Part shown: positions 44,535-53,939 of the stretch, one piece after another
Layout: the number at the start of each line of letters is the position of its first letter
Numbering within the stretch: the first letter of the stretch is position 1
Assembly (NCBI RefSeq): GCF_019654915.1
Contig: NZ_BPET01000010.1
Span: 1-64,000, forward strand
Length of the DNA stretch: 64,000 bases
DNA from: Shewanella sp. MBTL60-007
GTDB taxonomy: Bacteria; Pseudomonadota; Gammaproteobacteria; Enterobacterales; Shewanellaceae
Direction of reading: 5' to 3'
Notes under the pieces: model-generated
The model's database searches: none
Seen by the model: the letters and a program-made list of their open reading frames with translations, nothing else
Told to the model about the DNA's origin: nothing
Program-made: the position numbers and the translations under genes

Positions 44535-45710
44535 CTATGAGTGAACAGCCAGTGCGGTTCGGCGTGCTTGAAGTAAAAAGAACAAAGGCACTAAAGCGAG
44601 CAGTATTAATAGGCTTGCCCAGCTGCCATTTTGTTCAACGCCATATTGCGCTGCAACAACACTCCCAAGCAGCGCACCGCTACCAATTCCCACGTTAAAC
44701 AAGCCTGAATAGATTGCCATAGCCACGTCAGTTGCTTCTGGTGCCAATTTGAGTGCTTTGGATTGCAAAGACAAACACATCAACATCATACCCGTCCCCC
44801 AGAAAATACACAGGGGCAGCAGTAGCCAAATGTGGCTAGCGATAAAAGGCAGTATTGCCATGCAAGTGCCAAGCGTCGCTATTGCTAGCATCAGCAAAGG
44901 CTGTGCAAAGCGCGCTTGATAGCGGCTAAATAATGCACTGCCAATTAATCCTGCAGCACCAAAAATCAGTAAGATCATAGTGGTGATATTGGCGGAATAG
45001 CCAAAATGCTCCTGCAGTAGTGGCTCAAGATAAGTGTAAACACTGTAATGTGCAGTTACGAGTGTCATTGTCAGTAGATATAGCCAGAGTAGCGCTTTGT
45101 TACCTGCAAGTGCAGGTAGGCTTCGCCAGCTACCGCCATGGGTTGCAGGTAAGTTTGGTAAACCGCGCCATAGTAACAACATCATCGCCAATGTGAGTAG
45201 GCCTATTAAGGCAAAAATGCTGCGCCAACCGATTAATTGCCCAATAACGCGTCCCAGAGGAATACCTAAGACTAAGGCCAGTACACAGCCCGTGGCGAAT
45301 ATACTCAAAGCTTTTGCGCCTTGACCGTTAGGCGCTAAGCGCACCACTAATGCCGGAGCGATAGCCCAAAACAGCGCGTGAGTTAAAGCGATACCGGTGC
45401 GGCCTGCGAGTAAGATCTCATAAGTTGGCGACCAAACGCAGAGCCCGTGGCTGATAATGAAAACAGACATTAATCCAAGTAGCAGCTTTTTGCGTTCAAA
45501 ACGGGCAAACAGCAGCACAGCTGGCAAAGAAGCAAGTGCGACCACCGCGGCATACACTGTCAGCATGGGGCCGATAGCCACTGCACTCATATCAAAACTT
45601 TGGCCAAGGGCCGCTAAGAGCCCTACTGGTACAAACTCAGTAGAGACAAAAACGAAGGCGGTAAGAGCCAGTAGCCACACAGGTGCCCAAGCGACAAGGC
45701 GCTGTTTCAT
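44535..45710 (-). CDS. MFS exporter of the SotB/sugar-efflux type
   Basis: A 391-residue major facilitator with twelve helices, closely similar throughout to E. coli SotB (TEFVPVGLL, RTGIALTHALFWAI, GIPLGRVIGQLIGWRSIF, GLFNVGIGSGALLG). SotB exports arabinose, IPTG and related compounds; here the substrate is unproven. I chose ATG at 45710 (MKQRLVAWAPVWL), since the longer start at 45797 adds a 29-residue segment unlike the family. Its 5' side runs into repeat island D. Confidence 0.88.
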   Translation of the reverse strand: MKQRLVAWAPVWLLALTAFVFVSTEFVPVGLLAALGQSFDMSAVAIGPMLTVYAAVVALASLPAVLLFARFERKKLLLGLMSVFIISHGLCVWSPTYEILLAGRTGIALTHALFWAIAPALVVRLAPNGQGAKALSIFATGCVLALVLGIPLGRVIGQLIGWRSIFALIGLLTLAMMLLLWRGLPNLPATHGGSWRSLPALAGNKALLWLYLLTMTLVTAHYSVYTYLEPLLQEHFGYSANITTMILLIFGAAGLIGSALFSRYQARFAQPLLMLAIATLGTCMAILPFIASHIWLLLPLCIFWGTGMMLMCLSLQSKALKLAPEATDVAMAIYSGLFNVGIGSGALLGSVVAAQYGVEQNGSWASLLILLALVPLFFLLQARRTALAVHS

Positions 45711-45829
45711 CGCGTTTAACATCCAAAATTGAAAGGGCGGCAAGTCTACGCTCAAATCGAATTTTTGGCGAGGGGGGAAGTGATTGCCAGAATGCAAAAT
45801 GTTTGATTTGTGAGCAGGGCAGTAGTTTT

Positions 45830-46390
45830 AAAAGAAGGGGCTAGAATCTAGAACCTAGAGTCTAGAGCGCTTCGCTTCGAGGACGGGCTACGCCCTGCTA
45901 GGAAAAGCAAAAAGAAAAGCAAAAGAAAAAACAAAAGAAAAAACAAAAGAAAAAACAAAAGAAAAAACAAAAGAAAAAACAAAAGAAAAAACAAAAGAAA
46001 AAACAAAAGAAAAAACAAAAAAATCACTACTTTTGCCGCTTTTCCGCTTTCTCTAAGCGCAGCGCTTGGTAAGTGACGCAGTCACGTTCTCTAGGCCGCA
46101 GGCCGTTCGGCTCTTACTGTCTCAGCCTGTCTCTGGAACCTAGATTCTAGAACGCTTCGCTGCTAGAGCGGACTACGTCCTGCTATACAGTCAAAGGCGT
46201 GTATGGTGTTTCTAATGTAGGTTGGGCTTTCGCCCATCAATGACGACGTCATAAATGCCAGCTTATAAAATCTATGTCTCTTTTCGCTTTTGCCCTTCCG
46301 GCTTTATTCGTCTCTGTTTTTACCGTCCTTGCTTGGCCGATCTTTCCCGTCTTTTCCTAAAACCTAGAACCTGCTTTTCCTAGAGCCTTC
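45830..46390. repeat. Mosaic repeat island D
   Basis: Non-coding block between divergent or adjacent minus-strand genes. It holds CTAGAATCTAGA-type units at 45840-45870 followed by GGACGGGCTACGCCCTGC, a 12-bp minisatellite, palindromes GGCCGCAGGCC near 46085, the module CGCTTCGCTGCTAGAGCGGACTACGTCC... at 46150, TATACAGTCAAAGGCGTGTA at 46184, and a decayed REPIN-like half near 46213-46262. Most match island C module by module. Its right end overlaps the 3' end of the PepSY gene. Confidence 0.88.
45921..46016. repeat. Eight perfect 12-bp AAAAGAAAAAAC repeats
   Basis: Eight exact head-to-tail units, 96 bp, flanked by partial units (AAAAGAAAAGC before and AAAAAAA after). Slippage-prone; it probably arose from the GAAAAGCAAAAG string of the islands. 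Confidence 0.97.
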
Positions 46391-47154
46391 TTTAAAACCT
46401 TCTTTCTTGGTGGCTTGTGTTGCAGCCAAATATAGAAACCGGTAAACGCCATGATAAGCATGCTTAAGGCAACCAAATCCATTATCCAAGGGCCAAGAGT
46501 GCCGAAGAAGCGGCCGCTGTGAAGATCAAGTAGTACCCGCTCCCAGCTAAGGTGGCTCGATCTTATTTGCTGAGCAAACTCGACAGTTTCAGGGCTATCA
46601 ATTGGCTTAACCCAGTCGATAGCGGCGAAGGGCTGAGCCTGTGTCCACTCGATAAGATCGGTATCAGCCATATATAGGCCTGTAGCGGTTTTGAGCCATA
46701 GTTCTTCACTTTGGCCGAGTGCCTCAATGTTTTTCGGTAAGCCCGTTGCTAGGCTTTGGGTCTCAAATAGCTCTCCTTGAGGAGAGAGAAGGTAGAGATG
46801 ACTGCGGTCGATGGCGACGATCATCTCGCCGTGGACAGCAGCGCCTAAGATTTGGCCGCTAGCCTCTAGAATAAGCTTATCCTCTAGCCAAAGCTGAGCC
46901 TCGGAGCTGATTAACTGTTGTGGGCTGGCTTGATACAGGACTACATCGGTAGGCGCTTTAATGCCGTAGTAATCCAACAGCCAGCCTTGCTTGACTTGAG
47001 CAGTATCGAGAGAGAGGTGGTTGCTATGATTAATTAATATGCCCGTTATGGCGATGAATACCACCAATAGGGTGGAGACAATCCCTATGCGGCGGTGCCA
47101 AGGGCGAAGTTGACGCAGCAGTTTAACTTTGAGGCTTGGATGTTTTCGGGTCAT
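46357..47154 (-). CDS. PepSY-associated transmembrane protein
   Basis: A 265-residue inner-membrane protein. The first helix (about 22-42) follows WHRRIG, the last helix (about 222-245) ends GFYIWLQH, and the middle is a periplasmic domain. This is the PepSY-TM layout of proteins that may move electrons across the membrane in iron reduction and flavin-based systems. The last residues, KKALGKAGSRF, are encoded by bases that also belong to repeat island D, so the tail may have been replaced by the repeat. It is the last gene of the Fur-linked minus-strand cluster. Confidence 0.8.
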   Translation of the reverse strand: MTRKHPSLKVKLLRQLRPWHRRIGIVSTLLVVFIAITGILINHSNHLSLDTAQVKQGWLLDYYGIKAPTDVVLYQASPQQLISSEAQLWLEDKLILEASGQILGAAVHGEMIVAIDRSHLYLLSPQGELFETQSLATGLPKNIEALGQSEELWLKTATGLYMADTDLIEWTQAQPFAAIDWVKPIDSPETVEFAQQIRSSHLSWERVLLDLHSGRFFGTLGPWIMDLVALSMLIMAFTGFYIWLQHKPPRKKVLKKALGKAGSRF

Positions 47155-47469
47155 TTTTATTGGGCCTATTGACCGATTATTATTGTTTTAACGCCAAATT
47201 TAAAATCATCATAGTGGCGCCTCAAATGCGAATACAAGCTATTTACTTTACAACAACAAATGCTACGACAAAACCGTTAAATGGTAATCCTAATGGGCTT
47301 GTTTAGTTTTTAGCCTAGGTAGATAGCTACATGGAAAAATGGACTGTCATCATTTAGAACAAGCTCACTGTATTGGTGACCTTGTTGCTGCGCCTCTTCA
47401 CTATTATTAGTGAAGGGCACGATTGTAAGGCACTGAGTATTGCTTCATACCCAGTGCTAGGCTTGGTAG
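47155..47469. other. Intergenic region inside the iron-linked cluster
   Basis: 315 bp between the lipoprotein and PepSY genes. AGCACTGGGTAT / ATACTCAGTGC (47422-47458) can form a hairpin without T run. No convincing Fur box was seen here, so PepSY may rely on read-through or its own promoter. Confidence 0.4.
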
Positions 47470-48222
47470 TTAAAACCAACTTTGTTCAATCGCAGTAGCC
47501 AAAGTTGCAGAGTAATTGGCAAAAATAGCGCTATGACCAGCAGTAAACATCGCAAATGATGCATCAGTAGGTTCAGTTAGAACATTGCTGGTAACATTGA
47601 CAATTAACTCGGGGAATAACATTGTGTTGGCAGCATTAATGGCATCTTGTGCTTCAGTTAATGAGTAGTCACTATTGCTCATGGTTGCACTTGAGACATT
47701 GGATAATTTGGAGTCTGACAAGCGAGTAGTGACAGCTACATTGACGAGTTCGGCAATGGTTTCTTGTGTACTTTTAGCAATCTTAGCCGTTTTAAAGTCA
47801 GTGGGCTCTTGCCAAGTGTACTGATAGCCGTCGTTAAACTGATAAATTCGGCTGTTTTCAAACGTAATACTTGCTGTCGCACCATCTGCCGGTAACTGAA
47901 AAATAACTCGGCTTGCAGCGGTGCTTTTTGCGTAGTTATTTTTGTGGATCACATCATTGAAAGTATATTCAACTCTCACTTCTTGTTGATTTGTTGTATC
48001 GTTAAATTTGCTAATGCAGCGTGTACTGATCTCATCTGTTGCCGCACATAAACGGATTATGGTTTCATCTGATAATCCAAGTTGTAGAGCCTGAGTTCTG
48101 AAGTTATCGTCAACGATCACTTCATCGTCGTCATCTGGATGTAAAATATTCTCGATATATTCACAGCCACTGAGATTGAGGCATAACAAACCTGCCGCTA
48201 GCATTTTTATTTTTGCATTCAT
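47470..48222 (-). CDS. Lipoprotein of unknown function in the iron-linked cluster
   Basis: A 250-residue protein with a lipobox LNLSGC (signal about 1-20) and an acidic stretch HPDDDDE just after it, so it should be anchored to a membrane and exposed to the periplasm. The ATG at 48222 gives the signal peptide; a longer start at 48273 buries it. The rest (Cys near 60-75, many Thr/Ser, NYSATLATAIEQSWF at the end) matches nothing I know. Its place between FMN-binding and PepSY genes suggests iron or electron-transfer work. Confidence 0.6.
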   Translation of the reverse strand: MNAKIKMLAAGLLCLNLSGCEYIENILHPDDDDEVIVDDNFRTQALQLGLSDETIIRLCAATDEISTRCISKFNDTTNQQEVRVEYTFNDVIHKNNYAKSTAASRVIFQLPADGATASITFENSRIYQFNDGYQYTWQEPTDFKTAKIAKSTQETIAELVNVAVTTRLSDSKLSNVSSATMSNSDYSLTEAQDAINAANTMLFPELIVNVTSNVLTEPTDASFAMFTAGHSAIFANYSATLATAIEQSWF

Positions 48223-48444
48223 TAATCGACTACTCTGATACGGATATAACAAACGGTAACAACAATCTAGCATTATTTTGATTGTGGGGAATAGCGATTT
48301 TTCCTCCCTGTAATGACGGTTGTGAAGCTTAAACTTTCACAGAGGTCAGTCCCAAGGAGTTGGGCTCTTCAGTTGGTTATACATGTCGACCAGCAGTCAC
48401 AAAAGTCACTATACGCAATAAGCCCGCTAAGCCCCTAGGATTGC

Positions 48445-48969
48445 TTAATTGTTAGCGGTGAGTTGCTCATCTAAATAAAGAGCAATACGCGACAGTTTTG
48501 TCAGTGCTCTAACGGACAGAGTTGCCCCTGTAATGCCGTCGATATGAGTATCGAGTTTTAAATCACTAGTTAACTGGGCTGACTTGAACTGATCAGTGAA
48601 GAACTCGTGTCTAACCTCATCGCCCCGACTCTCTCTGTAAACCAACACTTTAGTTTGGGAGATTGCATTATCTTTGACGTGAATGCCTACTGTAATTGGG
48701 GCCTCTTTACCTATCTCGTCCATGATCCACACGCTTTGATTATCTTGCTGCCAGTAACGTAGACGCATTTTTCTAAAACTGTGGGCGAGGATCGACTCGA
48801 TAACGGACTTAGTTTCATCATCAATCCAAAGGACTTTGGATTTCGGAGGTGTGCCATTAAAGGCTTGAGAGATAAAATCTTCAGGAGTTTGATAGGTTCC
48901 GCGAGCATTCGCCACGCTAGTCAATAGCAACGAAGTAAGGAGAGTCATGATGGTAAAGGATAACTTCAT
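48445..48969 (-). CDS. Exported FMN-binding protein
   Basis: A 174-residue periplasmic flavoprotein. Signal peptide 1-22 (MKLSFTIMTLLTSLLLTSVANA), then an FMN-binding domain with DGITGATLS (144-152), the flavinylation motif; Thr150 should carry FMN covalently via Alp-type flavin transferase (ApbE, not in this window). In the cluster it should shuttle electrons with the PepSY protein. Confidence 0.85.
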   Translation of the reverse strand: MKLSFTIMTLLTSLLLTSVANARGTYQTPEDFISQAFNGTPPKSKVLWIDDETKSVIESILAHSFRKMRLRYWQQDNQSVWIMDEIGKEAPITVGIHVKDNAISQTKVLVYRESRGDEVRHEFFTDQFKSAQLTSDLKLDTHIDGITGATLSVRALTKLSRIALYLDEQLTANN

Positions 48970-49024
48970 AGCGGTAGCTTCATCGGGGTAATGTTATAAG
49001 TAGAGCCTGTTGGCTCGGGAGATA

Positions 49025-49051
49025 AGTGAGTGCCCAAACTGGGCACTCACT
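49025..49051 (-). terminator. Hairpin between porin and FMN-binding genes
   Basis: Perfect 11-bp stem AGTGAGTGCCC (49025-49035) / GGGCACTCACT (49041-49051), 5-nt loop, no T run. May be a processing or stability site rather than a terminator. Confidence 0.55.
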
Positions 49052-49088
49052 CTACTGCTCAAGTACAGTTGCTTAAGCTTGGTTCAAC

Positions 49089-50267
49089 TTAGAACTGGTA
49101 ACCAACACCTAAGTTAAAGCCGTCAGCGTCTTTAGCACCACCGACTTTTTCGTAGTCGGCTTTAAAGACCACGTTCTCGTGCAACCAGTAGTTGATACCT
49201 ACATTGGTTTGCTCAACTTTAGTGTCTTCGCTGTTACCAGCATTGTTGTTGTACTCGTTATAGCGGGCAAATACACCAAAGCTTTCATTGATACGGTAAG
49301 ATGGTTCGATATACCAACCGTTTTGCTCATCACGACCTAGCGCTTCTGCTTCTTTGCCATCGATATCCCACTGAGCGTATAGCGCCTTAACAGTGAAACC
49401 TTTAATCGAATAGATAGCGTGAGCCGTTAGCAAGGTTGCTGAAGCCGTATCAACACCTGCTTTGCTTTGAGTTAGATCTGACTGGTACTGGGCTGTTGCG
49501 GCTAGCTCTAGACCTGTTACGCCTGTGTATTTAACACGAGCAGTATAGGCAAGATCTGAGGCATCGGCTTTAGCTACTTTTTGACGACCGCCACGGATGT
49601 TATAAGTATCATCAACCTTCAGGCCAGAAGTGATAGCACCGTCGAACGCTAGACCAGGAGCGGCTTTAACATTCAGTGCCGCACCCGCTTCCCACCAAGT
49701 TGCTGGCAAGATGTTTTTCTCAACTGGGTTACGCTCAACACCGTAGAAAGTTGGTGGCTCATGAGTTTCGTTAATAATACCAACTGGGACGAGGAATAGA
49801 CCCGCTTTACCAGTAAACATCTCGTTGAAGTCATGCTCGATATACGCTTGCTCTAGCTCAACTTCGCCTGGCTTATCGTCACCAGAAAGCGCGTGCTCGA
49901 TTTCCAGCTCTGAGAAGAAACGGGTGTTTTCAGTAAACTCATGACCAAAGAACAGCACAAAGCGGTGGAAGTCGATAGCTTTCTTGTCTTTACCTGACTT
50001 GTTATCAGTGATGTTGTTGTAGTGAAGTTCACCATAACCACCGATAGTCGTTGCACTCTTAGACTCGCTTGCAGATGCCTCTACAACATCGGCGGTTTTC
50101 TCAACGCGCATCTCAGTTTCATCAAGACGCTTTTCAAGATCTTGAAGTACTTTCTGCTGTTGTTCGATAATTTTACGAAGCTCTGCAGAATCATCAGCCG
50201 CGACAGCAGCTTGCGACGCGAACATGCCAACTAGCGCAGTGGCAAGTAAGGTTTTTTTCATCATCAT
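49089..50267 (-). CDS. Outer-membrane porin, OprO/OprP-like, with coiled-coil N-terminus
   Basis: A 392-residue porin: signal peptide 1-24, a coiled-coil segment rich in Glu/Leu (about 28-65, AELRKIIEQQQKVLQDLEKRL), then a beta-barrel ending GVGYQF. The layout is like OprO/OprP-type porins. The Fur box 63 bp upstream suggests it is induced by iron limitation, so a role in siderophore or chelate diffusion is inferred. It has its own promoter since a terminator closes the upstream TonB receptor gene. Confidence 0.85.
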   Translation of the reverse strand: MMMKKTLLATALVGMFASQAAVAADDSAELRKIIEQQQKVLQDLEKRLDETEMRVEKTADVVEASASESKSATTIGGYGELHYNNITDNKSGKDKKAIDFHRFVLFFGHEFTENTRFFSELEIEHALSGDDKPGEVELEQAYIEHDFNEMFTGKAGLFLVPVGIINETHEPPTFYGVERNPVEKNILPATWWEAGAALNVKAAPGLAFDGAITSGLKVDDTYNIRGGRQKVAKADASDLAYTARVKYTGVTGLELAATAQYQSDLTQSKAGVDTASATLLTAHAIYSIKGFTVKALYAQWDIDGKEAEALGRDEQNGWYIEPSYRINESFGVFARYNEYNNNAGNSEDTKVEQTNVGINYWLHENVVFKADYEKVGGAKDADGFNLGVGYQF

Positions 50268-50329
50268 TCTTTCCCTGTTGTTATTTAAGGGTTGCTAAAT
50301 TTGGCTGAATTCTAACAACTGATTTCGGT

Positions 50330-50348
50330 AATGCAAATCGTTATCATT
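50330..50348 (-). promoter_or_regulatory. Fur box before the porin
   Basis: AATGATAACGATTTGCATT on the minus strand, a good but imperfect match to the 19-bp Fur consensus GATAATGATAATCATTATC (core AATGATAA-C-ATT). Confidence 0.75.
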
Positions 50349-50470
50349 ACCTTTTTTGACAAAGATCAAGGTTTGTAAATTAAGTGTAAATTTATTTATT
50401 GCTCGGTGTTGCCAGTGTTGCTGTTGTTAGGTTTTTGTTTTTAATGGGAAAGATTTTTTTTGACATAAAA

Positions 50471-50500
50471 AAAGGTGAGCTTAATGCTCACCTTTGTACA
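50471..50500 (-). terminator. Terminator after the TonB receptor gene
   Basis: Stem AAAGGTGAGC / GCTCACCTTT (50471-50480 and 50486-50495), 5-nt loop and T run on the minus transcript. Confidence 0.9.
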
Positions 50501-50555
50501 AGAAAAAAAATTAATTTAATTTTAAGCTTTGTTTATGGGGAAATACTTGGTTTGC

Positions 50556-52745
50556 TTAAAATTTATACGAATAGCCTACTGTTACCGTCATAGGTTTGCC
50601 GACAAAGTTGGAACCATAGACTCGAGAGGTAACATATTTTTTATCGAATAAGTTCTCTGCGGTGAGGTAAAGCTCTTGGGACTCACTGATGAAATAGCGG
50701 CCCGATAGATCGACGATGGTTTTAGCCTTGATTAGATTATCTGCTGCAATTTCACCTTGGCCAGCTTGGGTGCGAATATCATCGGTGTAACGGGCTGCGA
50801 CAGTCAGTTCCCAGCTATCAGCCTTTACGCCAGCCGATGCGAACAGCATATTTTCAGCAATATAGGGAAGTTTATCTCCCTTAGTAACATCACCCCATGG
50901 GTCGAAATCAGACTCGAAGCTGTTAGCAAACTGGGCATCTGTGTAGGTGTAGGCCAGTTTCACTGGGAAGCTGAAATCATTTTCAGTGTTAAAGCTGTAG
51001 CCTAGGCTTAATTCAAGTCCCTTAACATCCACTTCGCCACCATTGTACTGATCACCAATATTGTCATCATCGCAGCCTTTTGAAGCGGTACATTCACCGT
51101 GCATGTTGCTGTAATCACTGTAGAAGAAGATAGCCTCTGAGCTAAATTCACCACTGTTGTAACGGGCGCCAGCCTCATAGTTCCAGCTCTGCTCCTCTTT
51201 TTTATCTGCATTGCCAGGAGAGGCAGGGGCAAAGCCTTTCTGAACCCCGGCGAGTACTAAGAAGTCGCTGTTTACCTGATAGGTTGCCGAGAGTGAAGGT
51301 AAAGTTGCCGAGAAACTGTTGTCGATATCTTTACTTGGCTGACCATCACGTCCTGGATTTTCTTTGCCCCAATCGGTGCGGTTTGTCTTCACATCTTCGT
51401 AGCGAAGGCCTGCGGTAATGTTGAAGTCGCCTAACTGGATCTTATCTTGAACATAAAGGGCTATGGCCTTGGCACTGTCGATACGGTTAGAGTCGGTGCC
51501 TGGAATACCACTTTCACTCAAGGTCATCACCTGATTTGAGTCCAGCGTATAGTGATCGGCCCATTGGAATCGATCCATCTCATCTTCATGGTAGCGAGCG
51601 CCGAAAGCGAGATCATGATTATCTAAATACCAGTTAAGCTCAGTTTGAACACCTTGTGAGATATAGCTCCGATTGTTTGCTTTAACTCTTACATCCATAG
51701 GCGCCATGGATGGGTCTTTATCAAATGCAGAGGCGGCCTCAACCCCACCTTGGCTGAGTTTAAGGTCATTTACTTTATCGGCTTTATACCAGTTGCGCGC
51801 AAAGTCGTTATAGTAGGCGGTTGTGCCTAAGGTAAGGTTATCGCTAAAGTCGATAATATGATTGATTTGCAGCTGTTTATGTTCAGTATTCATCACATCT
51901 TTTTGTGAGGCCGAGTAGCGAGCATAGGGTGTCGTTTCATAATCGGCATCGGTTAAGCCCATATAGGTTTCATTTGAGACTTCATCTGAGTATTTCAGCT
52001 TAAACTCCACCACCTGCGCATATTTAGCATCTTCAGCAGAGCGAATGCTTACTTTTGCCAGCGCATCATTCTTTTCAAAACCTGTGTTGCCACCCACTCC
52101 GTTGATATCTTTAAAGCCATCGGCTTGATAACGATAGAGATCCACTACGGCACCTACTCGTTCTCCCTGTCCACCGGCATAGGCGTGGATTTTACCAAAA
52201 CCATCTTGACCCGCTGCAACATCGAGTTTACCCGCTAGCTCCTCTTCGGGGATCTGGCGAGATAGCATATTGATCACGCCGCCTGTGGTTCTTGGTCCGT
52301 ATTTTACGGTTGAGCTTCCTTTTAGGATCTCAACAGACTCCATTCTGCCTGGTGTGGGGAAGTAATAGGCCGCAGGTGATGCGTAGGGAGCTGGCGCTGC
52401 AAGAACACCGTCCTCCATGATGGTGATTTTTTCTGAGCGATTTTGTCCGGTGCCTCGCATACCTATGTTTGGTCGTAAACCGTAACCATCTTCCTCTTGA
52501 ATATAGACCCCAGGAATACTCGCGAGTGTGCGCATGATATCTGTGTATTTGAAGGTATCTAGCTCGGCTTGAGTGATGAGGTGTGCGCTGCCAGGAACGG
52601 TATTAAGTGGATTGTGTGTTCCAAAAATACTGATCTGTTCCATGGTCGGCTGGGAGTCAGACTCCTGTGCCATGATTTGAGGTGAGAGGGCAGCGAGTAA
52701 CGCAGTTGAAATCAAACTTAAAGATCGCGTATTACGGTGTGACAT
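50556..52745 (-). CDS. TonB-dependent outer-membrane receptor, FecA-like
   Basis: A 729-residue siderophore-type receptor. A signal peptide (1-26, ending MAQ) precedes a plug domain (about 30-165, with GVYIQEEDGYGLRPNIGMRGTG, KITIMEDGVLAAPAPYASPAAYYFPTPGRMESVEILKGSSTVKYGPRTTGGVIN) and a 22-strand barrel ending GYSYKF. The plug resembles FecA-type receptors. A Fur box 50 bp upstream indicates iron repression. No extra N-terminal signalling domain is evident. Ligand unknown. Confidence 0.92.
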   Translation of the reverse strand: MSHRNTRSLSLISTALLAALSPQIMAQESDSQPTMEQISIFGTHNPLNTVPGSAHLITQAELDTFKYTDIMRTLASIPGVYIQEEDGYGLRPNIGMRGTGQNRSEKITIMEDGVLAAPAPYASPAAYYFPTPGRMESVEILKGSSTVKYGPRTTGGVINMLSRQIPEEELAGKLDVAAGQDGFGKIHAYAGGQGERVGAVVDLYRYQADGFKDINGVGGNTGFEKNDALAKVSIRSAEDAKYAQVVEFKLKYSDEVSNETYMGLTDADYETTPYARYSASQKDVMNTEHKQLQINHIIDFSDNLTLGTTAYYNDFARNWYKADKVNDLKLSQGGVEAASAFDKDPSMAPMDVRVKANNRSYISQGVQTELNWYLDNHDLAFGARYHEDEMDRFQWADHYTLDSNQVMTLSESGIPGTDSNRIDSAKAIALYVQDKIQLGDFNITAGLRYEDVKTNRTDWGKENPGRDGQPSKDIDNSFSATLPSLSATYQVNSDFLVLAGVQKGFAPASPGNADKKEEQSWNYEAGARYNSGEFSSEAIFFYSDYSNMHGECTASKGCDDDNIGDQYNGGEVDVKGLELSLGYSFNTENDFSFPVKLAYTYTDAQFANSFESDFDPWGDVTKGDKLPYIAENMLFASAGVKADSWELTVAARYTDDIRTQAGQGEIAADNLIKAKTIVDLSGRYFISESQELYLTAENLFDKKYVTSRVYGSNFVGKPMTVTVGYSYKF

Positions 52746-52794
52746 AGGAGCTCCGTATAGGATAGAGATATTAAATCTCTGACTAAATGTTAAT

Positions 52795-52813
52795 GGGATT
52801 GATTATCATTTGC
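52795..52813 (-). promoter_or_regulatory. Fur box before the TonB receptor
   Basis: GCAAATGATAATCAATCCC on the minus strand, with the AATGATAATCA core of the Fur consensus. Confidence 0.85.
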
Positions 52814-52980
52814 GTGGATCCTATGTTGACTTTATTAAAATTAACTTAAAGTTGACACTCTTTACATTTGTTAACATGCTGGACACGATTTATGCGTCGC
52901 AAGTCATCGGGTGAGTGAAAACTCAATCATGGTATAAACTGTCGAGTCATTTTTATGGCTAACAAGATGTTCGAGTGAAT

Positions 52981-53685
52981 ATGTTTTTAAGTTCTTATTT
53001 TAAAAAAGAAAATCAATCTGTATCTATCACTCCTGCTCAGGCGAGTGATTTTGCCAAAGGCGTCGCACAAGACTTCAATCCTATCCATGATGTTGCGGCT
53101 AAGCGTTTTTGTGTGCCTGGGGATCTGCTTTTTGCCTTGGTACTCAACGAGTATGGTTTAAGCCAGAAGATGACCTTTAACTTCGCTGGTATGGTCGGCG
53201 ATGGGGTTAAACTGCAGTTTCCTGACGCGGTAGCAGAAGACTTTGATATTCGAGATGATAAAGATAAGTGCTATCTCGAAGTGCATCGCAGCGGCGATGT
53301 GCGTCACTGTGAGACGCAAATTGAGTCGTTTATTCGCAAGTATGTGGCGTTCTCTGGTCTTAACTTCATGCATATATTAGTGCCAATGATGAAGCAGCAT
53401 CAGATGATGATTAACCCAGCGCGCCCACTTGTGATCTACGAAAGCATGTCGTTTGACTTAACCACCTTAGACTTTACCGAAGTTAGCTTAAAGCTGGTTA
53501 AGCAAGACTTACAGATTGAAGGTAAGCGTGGCGATGTGACACTGACCTTTGAGCTACTCAGTGGTGATACTGTGGTGGGTAGCGGCGTAAAAACTTTGGT
53601 TATGAGCGGTCTGCGCCCATATGAAGAGGAAGCGGCGCAGCAGATGTGTGACGCATACGAGAGCCGTAGAGTCGCCTTCGGTTAA
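52981..53685 (+). CDS. DUF3581 family protein
   Basis: A 234-residue soluble protein of the DUF3581 family as I remember it, possibly two hotdog-like domains (FNPIHDVAAKRFCVPGDLLFALVLNEYGL near 35-63 is like a MaoC hydratase entrance). ATG at 52981 follows GAG at 52972-52974; GTG at 52975 is possible. Divergent from the TonB receptor. Function unknown; a fatty acyl-CoA enzyme would be speculation. Confidence 0.7.
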   Translation: MFLSSYFKKENQSVSITPAQASDFAKGVAQDFNPIHDVAAKRFCVPGDLLFALVLNEYGLSQKMTFNFAGMVGDGVKLQFPDAVAEDFDIRDDKDKCYLEVHRSGDVRHCETQIESFIRKYVAFSGLNFMHILVPMMKQHQMMINPARPLVIYESMSFDLTTLDFTEVSLKLVKQDLQIEGKRGDVTLTFELLSGDTVVGSGVKTLVMSGLRPYEEEAAQQMCDAYESRRVAFG

Positions 53686-53721
53686 CCGTTTATAAGCCTC
53701 AGCTCATCTTAGAACCTATTT

Positions 53722-53760
53722 AAAGCCACTTAACGCAATTTTGCTTGAGTGGCTTTTTGG
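53722..53760 (+). terminator. Terminator after the DUF3581 gene
   Basis: Stem AAAGCCACT (53722-53730) / AGTGGCTTT (53748-53756), with inner AT pairs, then TTGG and further T. Confidence 0.7.
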
Positions 53761-53939
53761 TTTTTAGTCTAGGCTTTAGCGCGAAATAACATCGATTCGT
53801 ATCAAAAACGCGCAAATGAACGATTAAGATTAAAAATGTGACTAAGCTCACTTGCTGCAAATGCGATGAGGGAGCATTCTATCTGTCCCTATCGCTTGCT
53901 GGCCCTAATGGTTAGACAAGGATTGGGGATCCGTTCGGA

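Noticed and set aside
45921..46016. CRISPR-like array
   Set aside because: The units are identical and contiguous with no spacers, so it is a minisatellite, not a CRISPR array.
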